Shown here piece after piece: positions 9,119 through 18,346 of a stretch of DNA of 60,825 nucleotides. Every line of letters starts with the position of its first letter. Position 1 is the first letter of the stretch. The notes under the pieces are model-generated. The model saw nothing but the letters and a program-made list of their open reading frames with translations, was not told the origin of the DNA and did no database searches. The DNA is from Desulfosporosinus sp. FKB (GTDB lineage: Bacteria; Bacillota; Desulfitobacteriia; Desulfitobacteriales; Desulfitobacteriaceae). The stretch is taken from contig NZ_NADJ01000025.1 in assembly GCF_002196705.1 (NCBI RefSeq), positions 1-60,825 of the forward strand. Reading direction: 5' to 3'. The position numbers were made by a program, and so were the translations under genes.

Positions 9119-9219
9119 TCAACTCCGTTCATAATCAGGCTGCTTGGAAACACTACCACAGCCGGCTAGACTAAAAAGGACAAATATATTAAACAAAGTA
9201 AAAACAAACCCTCCTTCAT
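9119..9219 (-). pseudogene. frameshifted small lipoprotein remnant
   Basis: From ATG at 9219 the frame reads MKEGLFLLCLIYLSFLV and then hits TAG. In the next frame the sequence continues as LAGCGSVSKQPDYERS and stops at 9119. Joined, these form a typical lipoprotein signal peptide with a lipobox LAGC and a very short tail. One base appears to have been lost. A longer frame begins inside the neighbouring terminator and is not credible. Confidence 0.5.
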
Positions 9220-9300
9220 TAGAACCTTGAGAAGCGTAGGCTATAAATTCATAATAAAAAATGCGATACAAATAACGAATTATTTTTTGTAAAAAATCAC

Positions 9301-9352
9301 AACAAAAAGGTCTTATCTTTGTATAAAAATACAAAAATAAGACCTTTTTGTT
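9301..9352 (-). terminator. intrinsic terminator after the second ferredoxin subunit
   Basis: A long inverted repeat (AACAAAAAGGTCTTAT with ATAAGACCTTTTTGTT, plus an inner TTTGTAT/ATACAAA stem) begins four bases after the stop at 9356. The T-rich arms make it a good terminator in both directions. Confidence 0.8.
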
Positions 9353-9355
9353 ATT

Positions 9356-9904
9356 CTAATAATTTAATCTCCTTGGTTCTTTATAATAGACAGATGGATT
9401 CGTCAATCGTAACCCTGGCAGTGGTGCCGTTAGACGAATTAGCTGATCAAGTGATATAGAATGTATTTCTTGACAGAGCAAGGCTCTTGTTGGACATGCT
9501 TTAACGCAATAGGGCGTCATACCTAGATCTAAACGATCATAACAGAGAAGACATTTGGTTGCTTTCCCCGTTTCAGGATGAATCTTGGGAACACTAAAAG
9601 GACAGGAAGCTACACATGATTTACATCCCATGCATTTTGAAGAATTATGAACCACGATACCATCACGGCGTTTAGAATAAGCACCAGAGGGACATACTCG
9701 CATGCATTCCGGATTTGCGCAATGATTACAGGCACTCGAAAGATAAAATCTTCTTTTCCCGTCTGAACTTTCATCCTCAATTTTTCGTATGGTTCTCCAT
9801 GTCAGAGTCGGTGGGAGGTTATGATTGATCTGACAGGCTTTAAGGCAGGCTCCGCAGCCTAAACAACGGTTAGCATCTAATATAAAACCTATTTGCTTGA
9901 GCAT
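9356..9904 (-). CDS. 4Fe-4S ferredoxin-type electron-transfer subunit (DmsB/PhsB-like)
   Basis: A 182-residue protein with four cysteine groups for four [4Fe-4S] clusters, beginning C14-x2-C17-x2-C20-x3-C24, followed by HCANPECMRVCP, CMGCKSCVASCP and CLLCYDR...CVKACP. This is the beta-subunit pattern of the DMSO reductase family, passing electrons to the molybdenum subunit. I prefer the ATG at 9904, with GCGAGGTG upstream; a longer frame starts at 9943. It follows the Tat-less catalytic subunit and lacks a signal, so it should act in the cytoplasm. No anchor gene follows it. Confidence 0.87.
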   Translation of the reverse strand: MLKQIGFILDANRCLGCGACLKACQINHNLPPTLTWRTIRKIEDESSDGKRRFYLSSACNHCANPECMRVCPSGAYSKRRDGIVVHNSSKCMGCKSCVASCPFSVPKIHPETGKATKCLLCYDRLDLGMTPYCVKACPTRALLCQEIHSISLDQLIRLTAPLPGLRLTNPSVYYKEPRRLNY

Positions 9905-9959
9905 ATCATCACCTCGCAGCATCGTTGATTTTTCTATAATCACAATAATTACGTTTTCA

Positions 9960-11999
9960 CTAGAAGCTGCGTTCGGAAGGAGTTAATTTTCTCAGACTTA
10001 CAAACGTCTCATTGATCGCAAGTCCCTTACCTCCAGCGGCCACATCGCCCATATCGGATAGGTTTGAATTTAACAGGGCATTTCGGGCTTGAGCTCTTTG
10101 TTCTATAGCCTGTTGATAAATGATGACTACATCCTCAGGCAGACTCATGTCAACTTTCACTTTAACCTGTAAGCTGGCATATTCATTCCAGATTTCTGCG
10201 GTTTCTCCAATTTTCAGGCCGTAATTTTCAAGGAGTCGAGGGTTAATATAGAGATCGTAATAATCAGATAAGGCATCCTGATAAGATTGAGAATTGATCA
10301 TCATCGAATGATGCGGTGTCAATAAACGCAAGGGAGTCTCCTTTGAGGGTAGCAGAGCGGGTTCAAAAACAGGGAGAGCCGGTAATCCGGCTGCAAGAGC
10401 ACGCGAAGATTGGAATTCATAACGTTTGGATGGGGTTACAAATTCGTGATTCTCCCAGGCGGTTGGAGGGAATTTTGCCTTAATCGGTCGATCAAGGATT
10501 TCTTCCGGAGTGTTTAACCCCAGCATACGAAGCATATCCGGACCAAGTTGCTTTAACGCAGTTTCTCTTTCCGATCCAGAGGTTGGAAAAGAACAGCTGC
10601 CTTTTTCAAATCGATTCAATTTTGCCGAAAGATTCCAAGCGATCTCCAAATCAGACTTCGCTTCACCGACTGGATTGATGGCAGGTTCATTAATTCCTAC
10701 CCAATAATGCCAATAGCTTGAATTAAGATCCCAATGCTCATAATGGGTTGTTGCAGGCAGAAAAATATCAGCTGCTTGAGCGGATTTCGTCAAAAACAAA
10801 TCGTTGATGACGATCAACTCAAGTTGCTGAATAAGCCGATGCCAATGTTTAAGGTCGGCATCTTGCGCCAAGGGATTTCTTCCGCTGAGCCATAAAACTC
10901 TTAAAGGAGGCTTATCACATGCCAGTGCTTCGCGTGCAAATCGGTTAATATTGAGTTGTCTGTTTTGCTGCTCTGGTAAACCAGCACCTGCAAATTTCCA
11001 CGTCTCAAAATGACCATAGTGAACTCCCCCGCCCTTTTCCCCAATATGACCTGCTAATGCGCCTAAAGCATCAATGGCACGAAGGGTTTGCCCTCCGTTT
11101 GTATAGCGTTGGAGACCAAAACCAACCCAAATACATGCTGGGCAGGTTTGTCCATATTCAATGGCTAGTTCGCGAATGATCTCAGCCTTGACTCCGGTTA
11201 TTTCTGCCGCTTCCGTCAAATCGATTGAATTTGTAAGGTAATCAATAAATTCTACTAGTCCCAAAGTGTAATCGTATAATTTGTCATCCATCAGATTTTC
11301 CTCGCAAAGAACCTTACACATAGCCAATGCAAGGAGACCATCTGTACCTGGTTTAACTTGTATAAACCGGTGGGAACGTGCGGCCGTATCACTGAGGTAG
11401 GTATCAAAACAAATAACTTTGCTTCCTCTATCCATGGCATCAAAAATGATGGGCATTTGATGAACCGCTGTCCATGCCGGATTGACCCCCCAAAGCCATA
11501 ATAATTTGGCATGCCCCATTTCCCTGGGTTCGGAGCAGAAAAACTTACCGAAATCATACGTCTGAGCATCAACACCTGCGGACCAACACGGTGAACCCAC
11601 TGCCCTGGTCGTAGGACCCATTCCGGAAAAAAGCCATTCCATCGCATTATGCAGGGCTCCGAAATTTCCTGAGTACTTGTTTAAAGCTAGAGATAACGTG
11701 TTTCCATCGTGTTTTTTACTATCTATTATTTTCTGAGCAATCATGTCTAGGGCTTCATCCCAACTCATCCGTTCCCAATTTCCGCTAAAGCGTTGCCGTT
11801 GTCGCATAGGATAACGGATGCGTGAAGGATTGTATACTTTTTGGATATCATTCATTGCTTTTGGACATAATTTGCCTTTGGTATAATCATGAGCGGGATT
11901 GCCCTCAATGGAAACGAGTACACCGTTGACTGTGGTACTGATTATACTGCACGTATCATAACAATTTCTCGGACAAACATGATAATGCTTTTCTGGCAA
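9960..11999 (-). CDS. molybdopterin oxidoreductase catalytic subunit, no signal peptide
   Basis: A 679-residue member of the DMSO reductase family. C9, C13, C17 and C45 form the N-terminal [4Fe-4S] site (VCPRNCYDTC...GKLCPK). The GSPCWSAG segment places C138 where this family usually puts its molybdenum ligand, an inference from position. Domain order is normal, with the C-terminal dinucleotide-binding part after residue 550. The start is TTG at 11999 with AGGA upstream. The protein is a paralogue of the Tat-exported subunit at 13557-15758 but begins directly at the cluster motif, with no twin-arginine leader. Substrate is unknown; sulfur compounds, DMSO or other N/S-oxides are possible. Confidence 0.87.
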   Translation of the reverse strand: MPEKHYHVCPRNCYDTCSIISTTVNGVLVSIEGNPAHDYTKGKLCPKAMNDIQKVYNPSRIRYPMRQRQRFSGNWERMSWDEALDMIAQKIIDSKKHDGNTLSLALNKYSGNFGALHNAMEWLFSGMGPTTRAVGSPCWSAGVDAQTYDFGKFFCSEPREMGHAKLLWLWGVNPAWTAVHQMPIIFDAMDRGSKVICFDTYLSDTAARSHRFIQVKPGTDGLLALAMCKVLCEENLMDDKLYDYTLGLVEFIDYLTNSIDLTEAAEITGVKAEIIRELAIEYGQTCPACIWVGFGLQRYTNGGQTLRAIDALGALAGHIGEKGGGVHYGHFETWKFAGAGLPEQQNRQLNINRFAREALACDKPPLRVLWLSGRNPLAQDADLKHWHRLIQQLELIVINDLFLTKSAQAADIFLPATTHYEHWDLNSSYWHYWVGINEPAINPVGEAKSDLEIAWNLSAKLNRFEKGSCSFPTSGSERETALKQLGPDMLRMLGLNTPEEILDRPIKAKFPPTAWENHEFVTPSKRYEFQSSRALAAGLPALPVFEPALLPSKETPLRLLTPHHSMMINSQSYQDALSDYYDLYINPRLLENYGLKIGETAEIWNEYASLQVKVKVDMSLPEDVVIIYQQAIEQRAQARNALLNSNLSDMGDVAAGGKGLAINETFVSLRKLTPSERSF

Positions 12000-12144
12000 A
12001 TGATGACATCCTTTCTGAGCATTTGTAACATTGCCGCCCTAAAAACACTTCGCTAAAAGGCAGTCAAATCCTTTAAAAAGTAAACCATAATTATTTTGCG
12101 TACCCTTAAACATTTTGATACAAGATCCTGGTAATGTAAACACT

Positions 12145-12975
12145 TTACTTCAGAGCGGTGATGCTGATTCCGACAGCACTGAGATAAAAGAGGGCACGCC
12201 CCAGAAGTTCCCCAATGCTACAGGCGATAAACAACATTATAACTAAGTTGGCATTAATTGTTTTTTGCTTCGAAAAGTATGTGACAAGTAATATTAACGG
12301 CAGAAGCCAATTAGCCACAACTCGAAGCCAAAACAGCGGGCTGGCTAGTAAAAATTGAACTGTGGACATTCCTTCCATGCCTGCTGTGTTAAGCATGGAC
12401 AAATAGATGGCGAAGGAAAGAATGCTGACCAGTACACAGGTGAAGACGATCAATAAAAGCTCCTGAAGCTGGGACAACTTTAATGTTTTTCGGCCAAGAA
12501 CAAGGCACGTTAATCCACCGAGTAAACCCGTTGTTAAGAGGAAAAAGAGCGGTGTTTGCACGCTGTCCCAGGCAGGCACACGTGGTAAGACATAAATCAT
12601 AGAGCTGCTAAAAATCCCTAGTAACCCAAAAGTACTGGTAATACCTGCCGCCAAGCGCCGCTTTCCTTTTGGTTGTCGCACCTGAGAATAGAAATAAAGC
12701 CAGGCAACAGCAGCGAATAGGAAACAGAGGATTTCCCGGCTAAGCCAAGAAGTGGATAAATGGGAAACTGCACGATAAGCATATTCCGGCCGACCAAGGT
12801 GAAACAAAGAAGCAATTAGCGCAAGGGCCAAAAGTAGACCCGACAACAATGCTGCTTTCTTATAAAAAATAGGGTCCACCTCTGCACGGTCTAACCACCA
12901 TAAAACGAAGATGATACCAATAGCTGTTTCTCCTAAAACAGTAAATAATACGAGCGGCCATTCCATAGTTCCCAT
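12145..12975 (-). CDS. DmsC/NrfD-like membrane anchor subunit
   Basis: A hydrophobic 276-residue protein with about eight membrane helices. It begins MGTMEWPLVLFTVLGETAIG and contains FHLGRPEYAYRAV near residue 65, typical of DmsC, which holds the enzyme on the outer membrane face and oxidises menaquinol. I chose ATG 12975 with GGAGG seven bases upstream; a longer frame overlaps the previous gene. It directly follows the ferredoxin subunit. DmsC-type anchors do not bind heme. Confidence 0.86.
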   Translation of the reverse strand: MGTMEWPLVLFTVLGETAIGIIFVLWWLDRAEVDPIFYKKAALLSGLLLALALIASLFHLGRPEYAYRAVSHLSTSWLSREILCFLFAAVAWLYFYSQVRQPKGKRRLAAGITSTFGLLGIFSSSMIYVLPRVPAWDSVQTPLFFLLTTGLLGGLTCLVLGRKTLKLSQLQELLLIVFTCVLVSILSFAIYLSMLNTAGMEGMSTVQFLLASPLFWLRVVANWLLPLILLVTYFSKQKTINANLVIMLFIACSIGELLGRALFYLSAVGISITALK

Positions 12976-12976
12976 T

Positions 12977-13543
12977 CTAATCCCTCCTAACTTGCTTTCC
13001 TTGTTTTGGTCCGACAAAACGTATTGATGGATTCGTAATCGAAGGACTTGGCAAACCGGGGAGTGTTTTTAGTACTCCCGTCTTCGCGTCGAGACTGGAG
13101 TTGATCTGGACTAATTCAAGCGCTCCTGCTACACAAGAGGCTACACAAGCCGGTTTCTCTCCCTTGTCCACTCTTTGATAACAAAGATTACACTTTTGAA
13201 CAATGTTTATAACAGAATTAAATTGCGGACGACCATAGGGGCAGGCCATAACACAAAGACGGCAGCCGATACAGCGGTTATCATCATGAATGACGATGCC
13301 ATCGTCTCGTTTAGTATATGCGCCAACTGGACAGACCTTCATACATTGAGGTTCTGAACAATGATTGCAACCTATCGAAATAAACATCCGACTGGGGAGC
13401 GGATAGGCATTTTCATCAATTTGAAAAACCTGACGCCAACGTTGGGAAATATCTGTTTGATATAAATTCTTACAAGCCATTTCGCAACCACGGCATCCGA
13501 CGCACTTCTCAGAATTGTGTAAGAAGCCAAGTTGTTTATTCAT
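12977..13543 (-). CDS. 4Fe-4S ferredoxin-type electron-transfer subunit (DmsB-like)
   Basis: A 188-residue protein with four [4Fe-4S] cysteine groups: CVGCRGCEMAC, HCSEPQCMKVCP, CIGCRLCVMACP and CNLCYQR...CVASCV. It should connect the membrane anchor to the Tat-exported catalytic subunit. The ATG at 13543 has GGAGGG upstream. The gene lies 13 bases after the catalytic subunit and its stop is one base from the anchor start. It has no signal and would be carried through the Tat pore by its partner. Confidence 0.9.
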   Translation of the reverse strand: MNKQLGFLHNSEKCVGCRGCEMACKNLYQTDISQRWRQVFQIDENAYPLPSRMFISIGCNHCSEPQCMKVCPVGAYTKRDDGIVIHDDNRCIGCRLCVMACPYGRPQFNSVINIVQKCNLCYQRVDKGEKPACVASCVAGALELVQINSSLDAKTGVLKTLPGLPSPSITNPSIRFVGPKQGKQVRRD

Positions 13544-13556
13544 CTTTCATCCCTCC

Positions 13557-15758
13557 TCATACTTTTTGCAAGTCAACAAAGTTGTCATGAAAAGCGAGAC
13601 CGTTATTGCCCGTGGCCTGTTTTCCCATGTCACTCGGAATAGCCTTCACGGTATAATTCACGTTGTAATTTGATTTGTTATACCATGCCTCATAAGATAC
13701 AACGACATTTTCTGAGGTTGTTCGCGTTAAATGCGCTTTCAAAGTTATATCACCAAGATCATTAAAGACTTTGACCTTGTCGCCTTCTTGAATACCATAC
13801 TTTGCAGCTAAATTCGGATGAATCTCCAACTTCGGTTCAGGATTTGCCGCCATCATCCAGTCAAGATTTTGGAACTGTGAGTGTAAACCTAGCTGAGGAT
13901 GAGGGGTCATTAATCGTACCGGATATTTTTCCGGCGCTTTCATTTCCTCCACCCAAATCGGCAGGGCAGGCAGACCGTTTTTCTCTGCTTGGTTGCTGTG
14001 TATTTCAATTTTTTTGGAAGGGGTGCGGAATTTTCCATCGGACCAAGCTGCCGGAGGCATTTTAACTTTACGCGGTCCATTGCTCAGTTCTTTATAATTC
14101 GAAATTCCTAAGGATGCATTGAGAGCAGCATTAAACTCTTTAGCCAACCATTCTTGCTCGCTGCCACTGGTTGGATAGGTGCATGAACCTGCTTCAAGGG
14201 CATTCATTTTCTTAGAAAGAAGCATGGCGATTTCCAGATCTGATTTTGACTCATACATCGGTTGGATCGCCATCTCATTGATCCCAATCCAATAATGCCA
14301 ATAACTTGCGTTAACATCCCAATTCTCAAAATGTGTTGTCGCCGGCAAAACAATATCTGACATTTGAACGGTTTTGTTAAAGAAGGAGTCGACTGAAACG
14401 ACAAATTCCATAGAAGCGAACATTTTTTCGATAGCATGGGTATCCGGGTCTTGACCTCCTGGGTTACGGCAAGCAAGCCAGAGCATTTTAACCGGGGGAT
14501 CTTGCTGGGCCATAACATCATGGGCAAAGTTGTTGATGTTGATGGAACGATCCCCTTCTTTGCCATTCGCCCCTACTATACCACGCGACCCTTTTGGTGC
14601 CGAATATGACATCGCCCCATAATTGAACCCCCAAGTTTCCAATTGGCCGTAGTTAACTCCTCCACCGGATTTTCCCACATTACCCGTCATTACGCCCAGG
14701 GCATCAATAATTCGGACATTTTGCCCGCCGTTTGTATGCCTTTGCATCCCATACCCCACCCACATACTGGCTGGTTTGCTTGTGGCATACTCGCGTGCAA
14801 TTTCCATAATGATCTCTTTGGGAACTCCTGTTTTGCTTGCGGCCCAATCTAAGGTGACATTGTTTTTTAAATAATCAATCCACTCATCAAAACCAACGCT
14901 GTTAGCGCGTGCGTAATCCCAATCCACCCAGTTATTATCGAGAATATACCGTGCCATGCCCAAAGCCAAAGCGCCGTCTGTGCTCGGCTTGATCTGAATA
15001 TAGAGATCAGCCTTCGAAGCCGTAGAAGTTAAGATTGGATCGATGACTACAAGTTTAGCACCATTTTCACGAGCTTTTTGGGCAAACGGAAGGGAATGAA
15101 TGGCGGTCCAGGCTAAATTTTGTCCCCAAAGAATGAGATATTTGGTATTAACCATATCCTCAGGGTCATTATTATAAAGCGTTCCAAAGTCGTAGGTTTG
15201 AGCATCAATCCCGGCTGGCCAACAAGGCGTCCCTACAGCACGTGTTGTATACCCAATACTGGACATTGTTCCATCGGCTGCATAATGGAGGATGCCAAAG
15301 TTTCCGGAATATTTATCAAAGCAGATCGGCAGCGTTGAACCATAACGCTTTTTTAGATCCAAAATCTTTTTAGCGATCGTATCCATAGCCTCGTCCCAGC
15401 TTATTCTTGTCCAATTACCTGAACCACGCGGCATTTGTTTCATCGGATATTTAATGCGATCAGGACTATAAACACGTCGAGTATAGGTGTATCCCTTAAC
15501 GCATAGCCTGCCGTTGGTATAACCATGCTTGGGATCGCCGTCCACTTTCTTTAACATGCCGTCCTGGACAAAAGATATCTGCCCACAGGTGTCATAGCAG
15601 TTGCGTGGACACACATTACGAAATTGCTTCGTCTCTGAATTATCAGCTGCAGCAGAAGCTGGATCAAGCTTTGTCAGCATTTCAAAACTAAACAGACCGG
15701 CACCCGCAGTCACAGCGGCAGTTGCCCCTAGAAATTGTCTCCGGGAGATTTTCATCAT
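13557..15758 (-). CDS. Tat-exported molybdopterin oxidoreductase catalytic subunit
   Basis: A 733-residue DMSO reductase-family protein. Its N-terminus has a twin-arginine leader (SRRQFLG at residues 5-11, then a hydrophobic stretch and ASAAA), so it is folded inside and exported. C50, C54, C58 and C86 form the [4Fe-4S] site, and C179 in GTPCWPAG is the likely molybdenum ligand by position. The start overlaps the chaperone stop (ATGA), with a good GGAGG. The family includes DMSO, polysulfide, thiosulfate and tetrathionate reductases; the sequence alone does not tell me the substrate. Confidence 0.9.
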   Translation of the reverse strand: MMKISRRQFLGATAAVTAGAGLFSFEMLTKLDPASAAADNSETKQFRNVCPRNCYDTCGQISFVQDGMLKKVDGDPKHGYTNGRLCVKGYTYTRRVYSPDRIKYPMKQMPRGSGNWTRISWDEAMDTIAKKILDLKKRYGSTLPICFDKYSGNFGILHYAADGTMSSIGYTTRAVGTPCWPAGIDAQTYDFGTLYNNDPEDMVNTKYLILWGQNLAWTAIHSLPFAQKARENGAKLVVIDPILTSTASKADLYIQIKPSTDGALALGMARYILDNNWVDWDYARANSVGFDEWIDYLKNNVTLDWAASKTGVPKEIIMEIAREYATSKPASMWVGYGMQRHTNGGQNVRIIDALGVMTGNVGKSGGGVNYGQLETWGFNYGAMSYSAPKGSRGIVGANGKEGDRSININNFAHDVMAQQDPPVKMLWLACRNPGGQDPDTHAIEKMFASMEFVVSVDSFFNKTVQMSDIVLPATTHFENWDVNASYWHYWIGINEMAIQPMYESKSDLEIAMLLSKKMNALEAGSCTYPTSGSEQEWLAKEFNAALNASLGISNYKELSNGPRKVKMPPAAWSDGKFRTPSKKIEIHSNQAEKNGLPALPIWVEEMKAPEKYPVRLMTPHPQLGLHSQFQNLDWMMAANPEPKLEIHPNLAAKYGIQEGDKVKVFNDLGDITLKAHLTRTTSENVVVSYEAWYNKSNYNVNYTVKAIPSDMGKQATGNNGLAFHDNFVDLQKV

Positions 15759-16423
15759 ACGTTCCTCCTTTGTTGTAAAGGCAGTTCAATAGTACATAAA
15801 AGCACATCCATAAGCATTGGGAAAACCGGATGATTCGCCTTTTGATGGACTCTTTCCACAAACTTCGGTAGCCATTTCCTGAGGTGTTCTTGTGAAAATT
15901 CCGTGTAAAGCTCGTAATATTTCAGACGATTCAAGCCTTTGTTTTGCATAGCTTCCTTATCTGCGTTTCTTAAGAGGTAAGCTGCAAATTCCAGCTCCGT
16001 TGCCATAAAGTCATCCGGATTTTTTCCTTGCGAAATCACCATTAGATTCTCATCTTGGTACAAACTACGTACTTTAACAGTTTGCTCCTGCATAACTAAT
16101 TGATCCTGAGATAGGTAAACTGATTCGTAGGGTGGAGCTATTGGAGGCGTGGGACCGATGAAGAGACGATTGAATTCAAAACATAGCTGCTGTTGCTCGA
16201 TCTCATTCAATAAACTATGGTTTTCCAACTCTGCACTCATCGATAAAAGTTCAGGGTAATATTCACCAAGTTGATGACACGTTTTAACCATCATTGGTAA
16301 AGTTTTATCCAAACTTTCACCACCATGACTAAAAACCCGACTCAATGCCAAGAGAACAGAAGCAATTTCTTTAAAGTGTGCTACACTCTCATTTGGTAGG
16401 TCAATCCTTAAGACCTCAGTCAC
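15755..16423 (-). CDS. TorD/DmsD-family molybdoenzyme chaperone
   Basis: A 222-residue, mostly helical protein with the family signature YxRLFxGPxxxxAPPYESVY (here EFNRLFIGPTPPIAPPYES, about residues 85-103). Such chaperones bind the Tat leader of the catalytic subunit until cofactor insertion is complete. The GTG start at 16423 has GGGAGGG upstream. It is the first gene of the operon and overlaps the catalytic gene by four bases, which fits chaperone-first translation. Confidence 0.88.
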   Translation of the reverse strand: MTEVLRIDLPNESVAHFKEIASVLLALSRVFSHGGESLDKTLPMMVKTCHQLGEYYPELLSMSAELENHSLLNEIEQQQLCFEFNRLFIGPTPPIAPPYESVYLSQDQLVMQEQTVKVRSLYQDENLMVISQGKNPDDFMATELEFAAYLLRNADKEAMQNKGLNRLKYYELYTEFSQEHLRKWLPKFVERVHQKANHPVFPMLMDVLLCTIELPLQQRRNV

Positions 16424-16548
16424 TTAGTATCCCTCCCTCACTGTTCAGGTTGTGCAAGACTTCACTTAAATAAAGTATAAATTAGGTTATTAAAACTGTC
16501 TTTGGTATAGGAAATGAAAAGAATATATGATTTTTGTAGTAAAATACA

Positions 16549-16587
16549 ATAACGCCTCTCTTCCTATTACTGGAAAAGAAGCGTTAT
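16549..16587 (-). terminator. hairpin after the PucR-type regulator
   Basis: The stem ATAACGC/GCGTTAT with an inner TCTCTTCC/GGAAAAGA lies 24 bases after the regulator stop, with a short T-rich tail on the minus strand. It separates the regulator from the molybdoenzyme operon, which must then have its own promoter in 16424-16548. Confidence 0.6.
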
Positions 16588-16610
16588 CTAACCTTTCATA
16601 TAAAGATCGT

Positions 16611-18209
16611 TTATTCTGACCAAAGGGCCTGAAGTTGGCTGATTTGGAGTGCAATGAATAAATTTACTTGATTATCAAAACGAAAGATATCCTTGTCAAG
16701 TACTTCGGACGCTTTCTTAAGCCGGTACCGCAAAGTGTTCGGATGAAGGAAAAGTCGTTGAGCCGCTTGATTCAGATCACCATTACAAAGAAAATACGCA
16801 AGGAGCGTTTCCTGAAGCTGCAAATTTGCTTCCGAATCAAACTCCAATAATGGTTTTAACGTCTCCACACAAAAATCCTCAAGCTCCTGATGATCCAATC
16901 GTTGCAGCAAGCGCATAATTCCCAGCTCAGCAAACGATGTATAGAGTTTGTCTGGAAAAAGCAAACGTCCAAGTTCAAGCGCAGCTCTTGCTTCTTGAAA
17001 ACTGCGATGTATTTCGCGCGCTGTTGGATAGAGATTTCCTAATCCAAAAGAAAGTTTGCGGTTGTCGATTACTGACTGTGCCGTTTTCTTAATGATCTGT
17101 AGATAATGTTTGGCAATCCCTTGACACTGAGATGGACTAATCTTTTCAACCGGCAAAAGAATAACGATCTGTTCATTTCGATCCAAACAGATGGAACCCG
17201 GTAGAAGATTACGAAAAGTTCGTCCGAAGTACACGATGAGTTCCTCCAAGAGTTGACGCTCCATCGGAATGGAGGAAAGGTTCTCAATCTCACCGACTAT
17301 AACCAAATGAGGCTTGTTAAAATCCCATCCCCATAGCTTTCCGCGTGAAATGATTAAGTCCAAAGAATCAAAGTTATTGTAAAGGAGGTCGAAGAGAAAA
17401 TCGCGGTGATGAAGGCGTTCATTTTCTTGTACACTATAATTCTTTAACAACTCTAATGTAAAAAGAGAAACTGCTTTGTCTAAAAAAAACTTCTCAATAC
17501 TTTTAATCTCTAAAATTGATACGGCTAACCCGAGATAGCCCAAGAGGCCACGTTGGCTAAACATAGGGTACCAGGTTAGAGGAAGATCTTTCAAGGCTTC
17601 ATCCTTCCAATAGCCTCTCCTTAAGTTATCCCAAACAGGAGATGATTCTGTTTCTGCTTGCCGGGTGAATTTAGGAATCATAAAGGGAATGGGTTTTAAT
17701 GGCCATTTTTCTCCCCCTGCCCACTCCAAGACATCCAATTGATTATCGAGCAAAAAAACATCATATCCTAATATCGTTTTTAAAGCAGAGATCCCAGCTT
17801 CTCTTTGCTGATTTGAGAGACTTCGGGTCAACATTTGAAAGCATTCTTCACAGGCCACCAAGACGCGGCCAAGTTCCATAGCCAGCCAACCTTCTACGTT
17901 GAGGCAAAAATCCGGCCAAGTAAAATTTGACTCAGCAAAAAATTGCTTGGTTTTCAAGGAAACTGTTTCATCGTGGTACAATTGTCCGGTGATTTCAAAG
18001 ACGATACTTTGATGTACTTTGTTAAACGGTTTGATTTGGATAGTGCAGCCCACAAACGGAAGGACATGCTCTTCTTTTCCTTCTAGATTCAGAATCCCTA
18101 TAGACAAACCTTCGACACCCGGAAGTGAATCAATCGGTTCTATAATTTTCAACTGAAGGGAACAAATTAAATCTCCGATGGTAATCCCTTTCGGTAAATC
18201 ATTCTGCAT
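16611..18209 (-). CDS. PucR-family transcriptional regulator
   Basis: A 532-residue protein with an N-terminal ligand-binding region and a GGDEF-like middle part, ending in the PucR C-terminal helix-turn-helix (about residues 465-525: GDLNQAAQRLFLHPNTLRYR). The ATG at 18209 has GGAGGTG six bases upstream and is preferred over the ATG at 18224. Lying directly upstream of the molybdoenzyme operon, it probably controls it. The inducer is unknown. Confidence 0.83.
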   Translation of the reverse strand: MQNDLPKGITIGDLICSLQLKIIEPIDSLPGVEGLSIGILNLEGKEEHVLPFVGCTIQIKPFNKVHQSIVFEITGQLYHDETVSLKTKQFFAESNFTWPDFCLNVEGWLAMELGRVLVACEECFQMLTRSLSNQQREAGISALKTILGYDVFLLDNQLDVLEWAGGEKWPLKPIPFMIPKFTRQAETESSPVWDNLRRGYWKDEALKDLPLTWYPMFSQRGLLGYLGLAVSILEIKSIEKFFLDKAVSLFTLELLKNYSVQENERLHHRDFLFDLLYNNFDSLDLIISRGKLWGWDFNKPHLVIVGEIENLSSIPMERQLLEELIVYFGRTFRNLLPGSICLDRNEQIVILLPVEKISPSQCQGIAKHYLQIIKKTAQSVIDNRKLSFGLGNLYPTAREIHRSFQEARAALELGRLLFPDKLYTSFAELGIMRLLQRLDHQELEDFCVETLKPLLEFDSEANLQLQETLLAYFLCNGDLNQAAQRLFLHPNTLRYRLKKASEVLDKDIFRFDNQVNLFIALQISQLQALWSE

Positions 18210-18346
18210 TCTTTTCACCTCCATGTAAGTATGATACTAAACGTTTAAACAATGTACAAAAAGTTTATTCGAGATTTGTAAATCGTTTCAAAGGAGTCTA
18301 ACCAAAAGACGAGAAGAATGCAAAAGAAAAATGGAGGTGAAAGTGA

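Noticed and set aside
9119-9334. 71-codon frame reading into the terminator at 9301-9352
   Set aside because: Its start lies inside the terminator stem. Only the last part looks like a lipoprotein signal, and that is better explained as a frameshifted remnant.
13557-15758. Catalytic subunit as a selenoprotein formate dehydrogenase
   Set aside because: There is no in-frame TGA in either catalytic subunit, and the active-site region has a cysteine codon in a GxPCW context unlike formate dehydrogenase.
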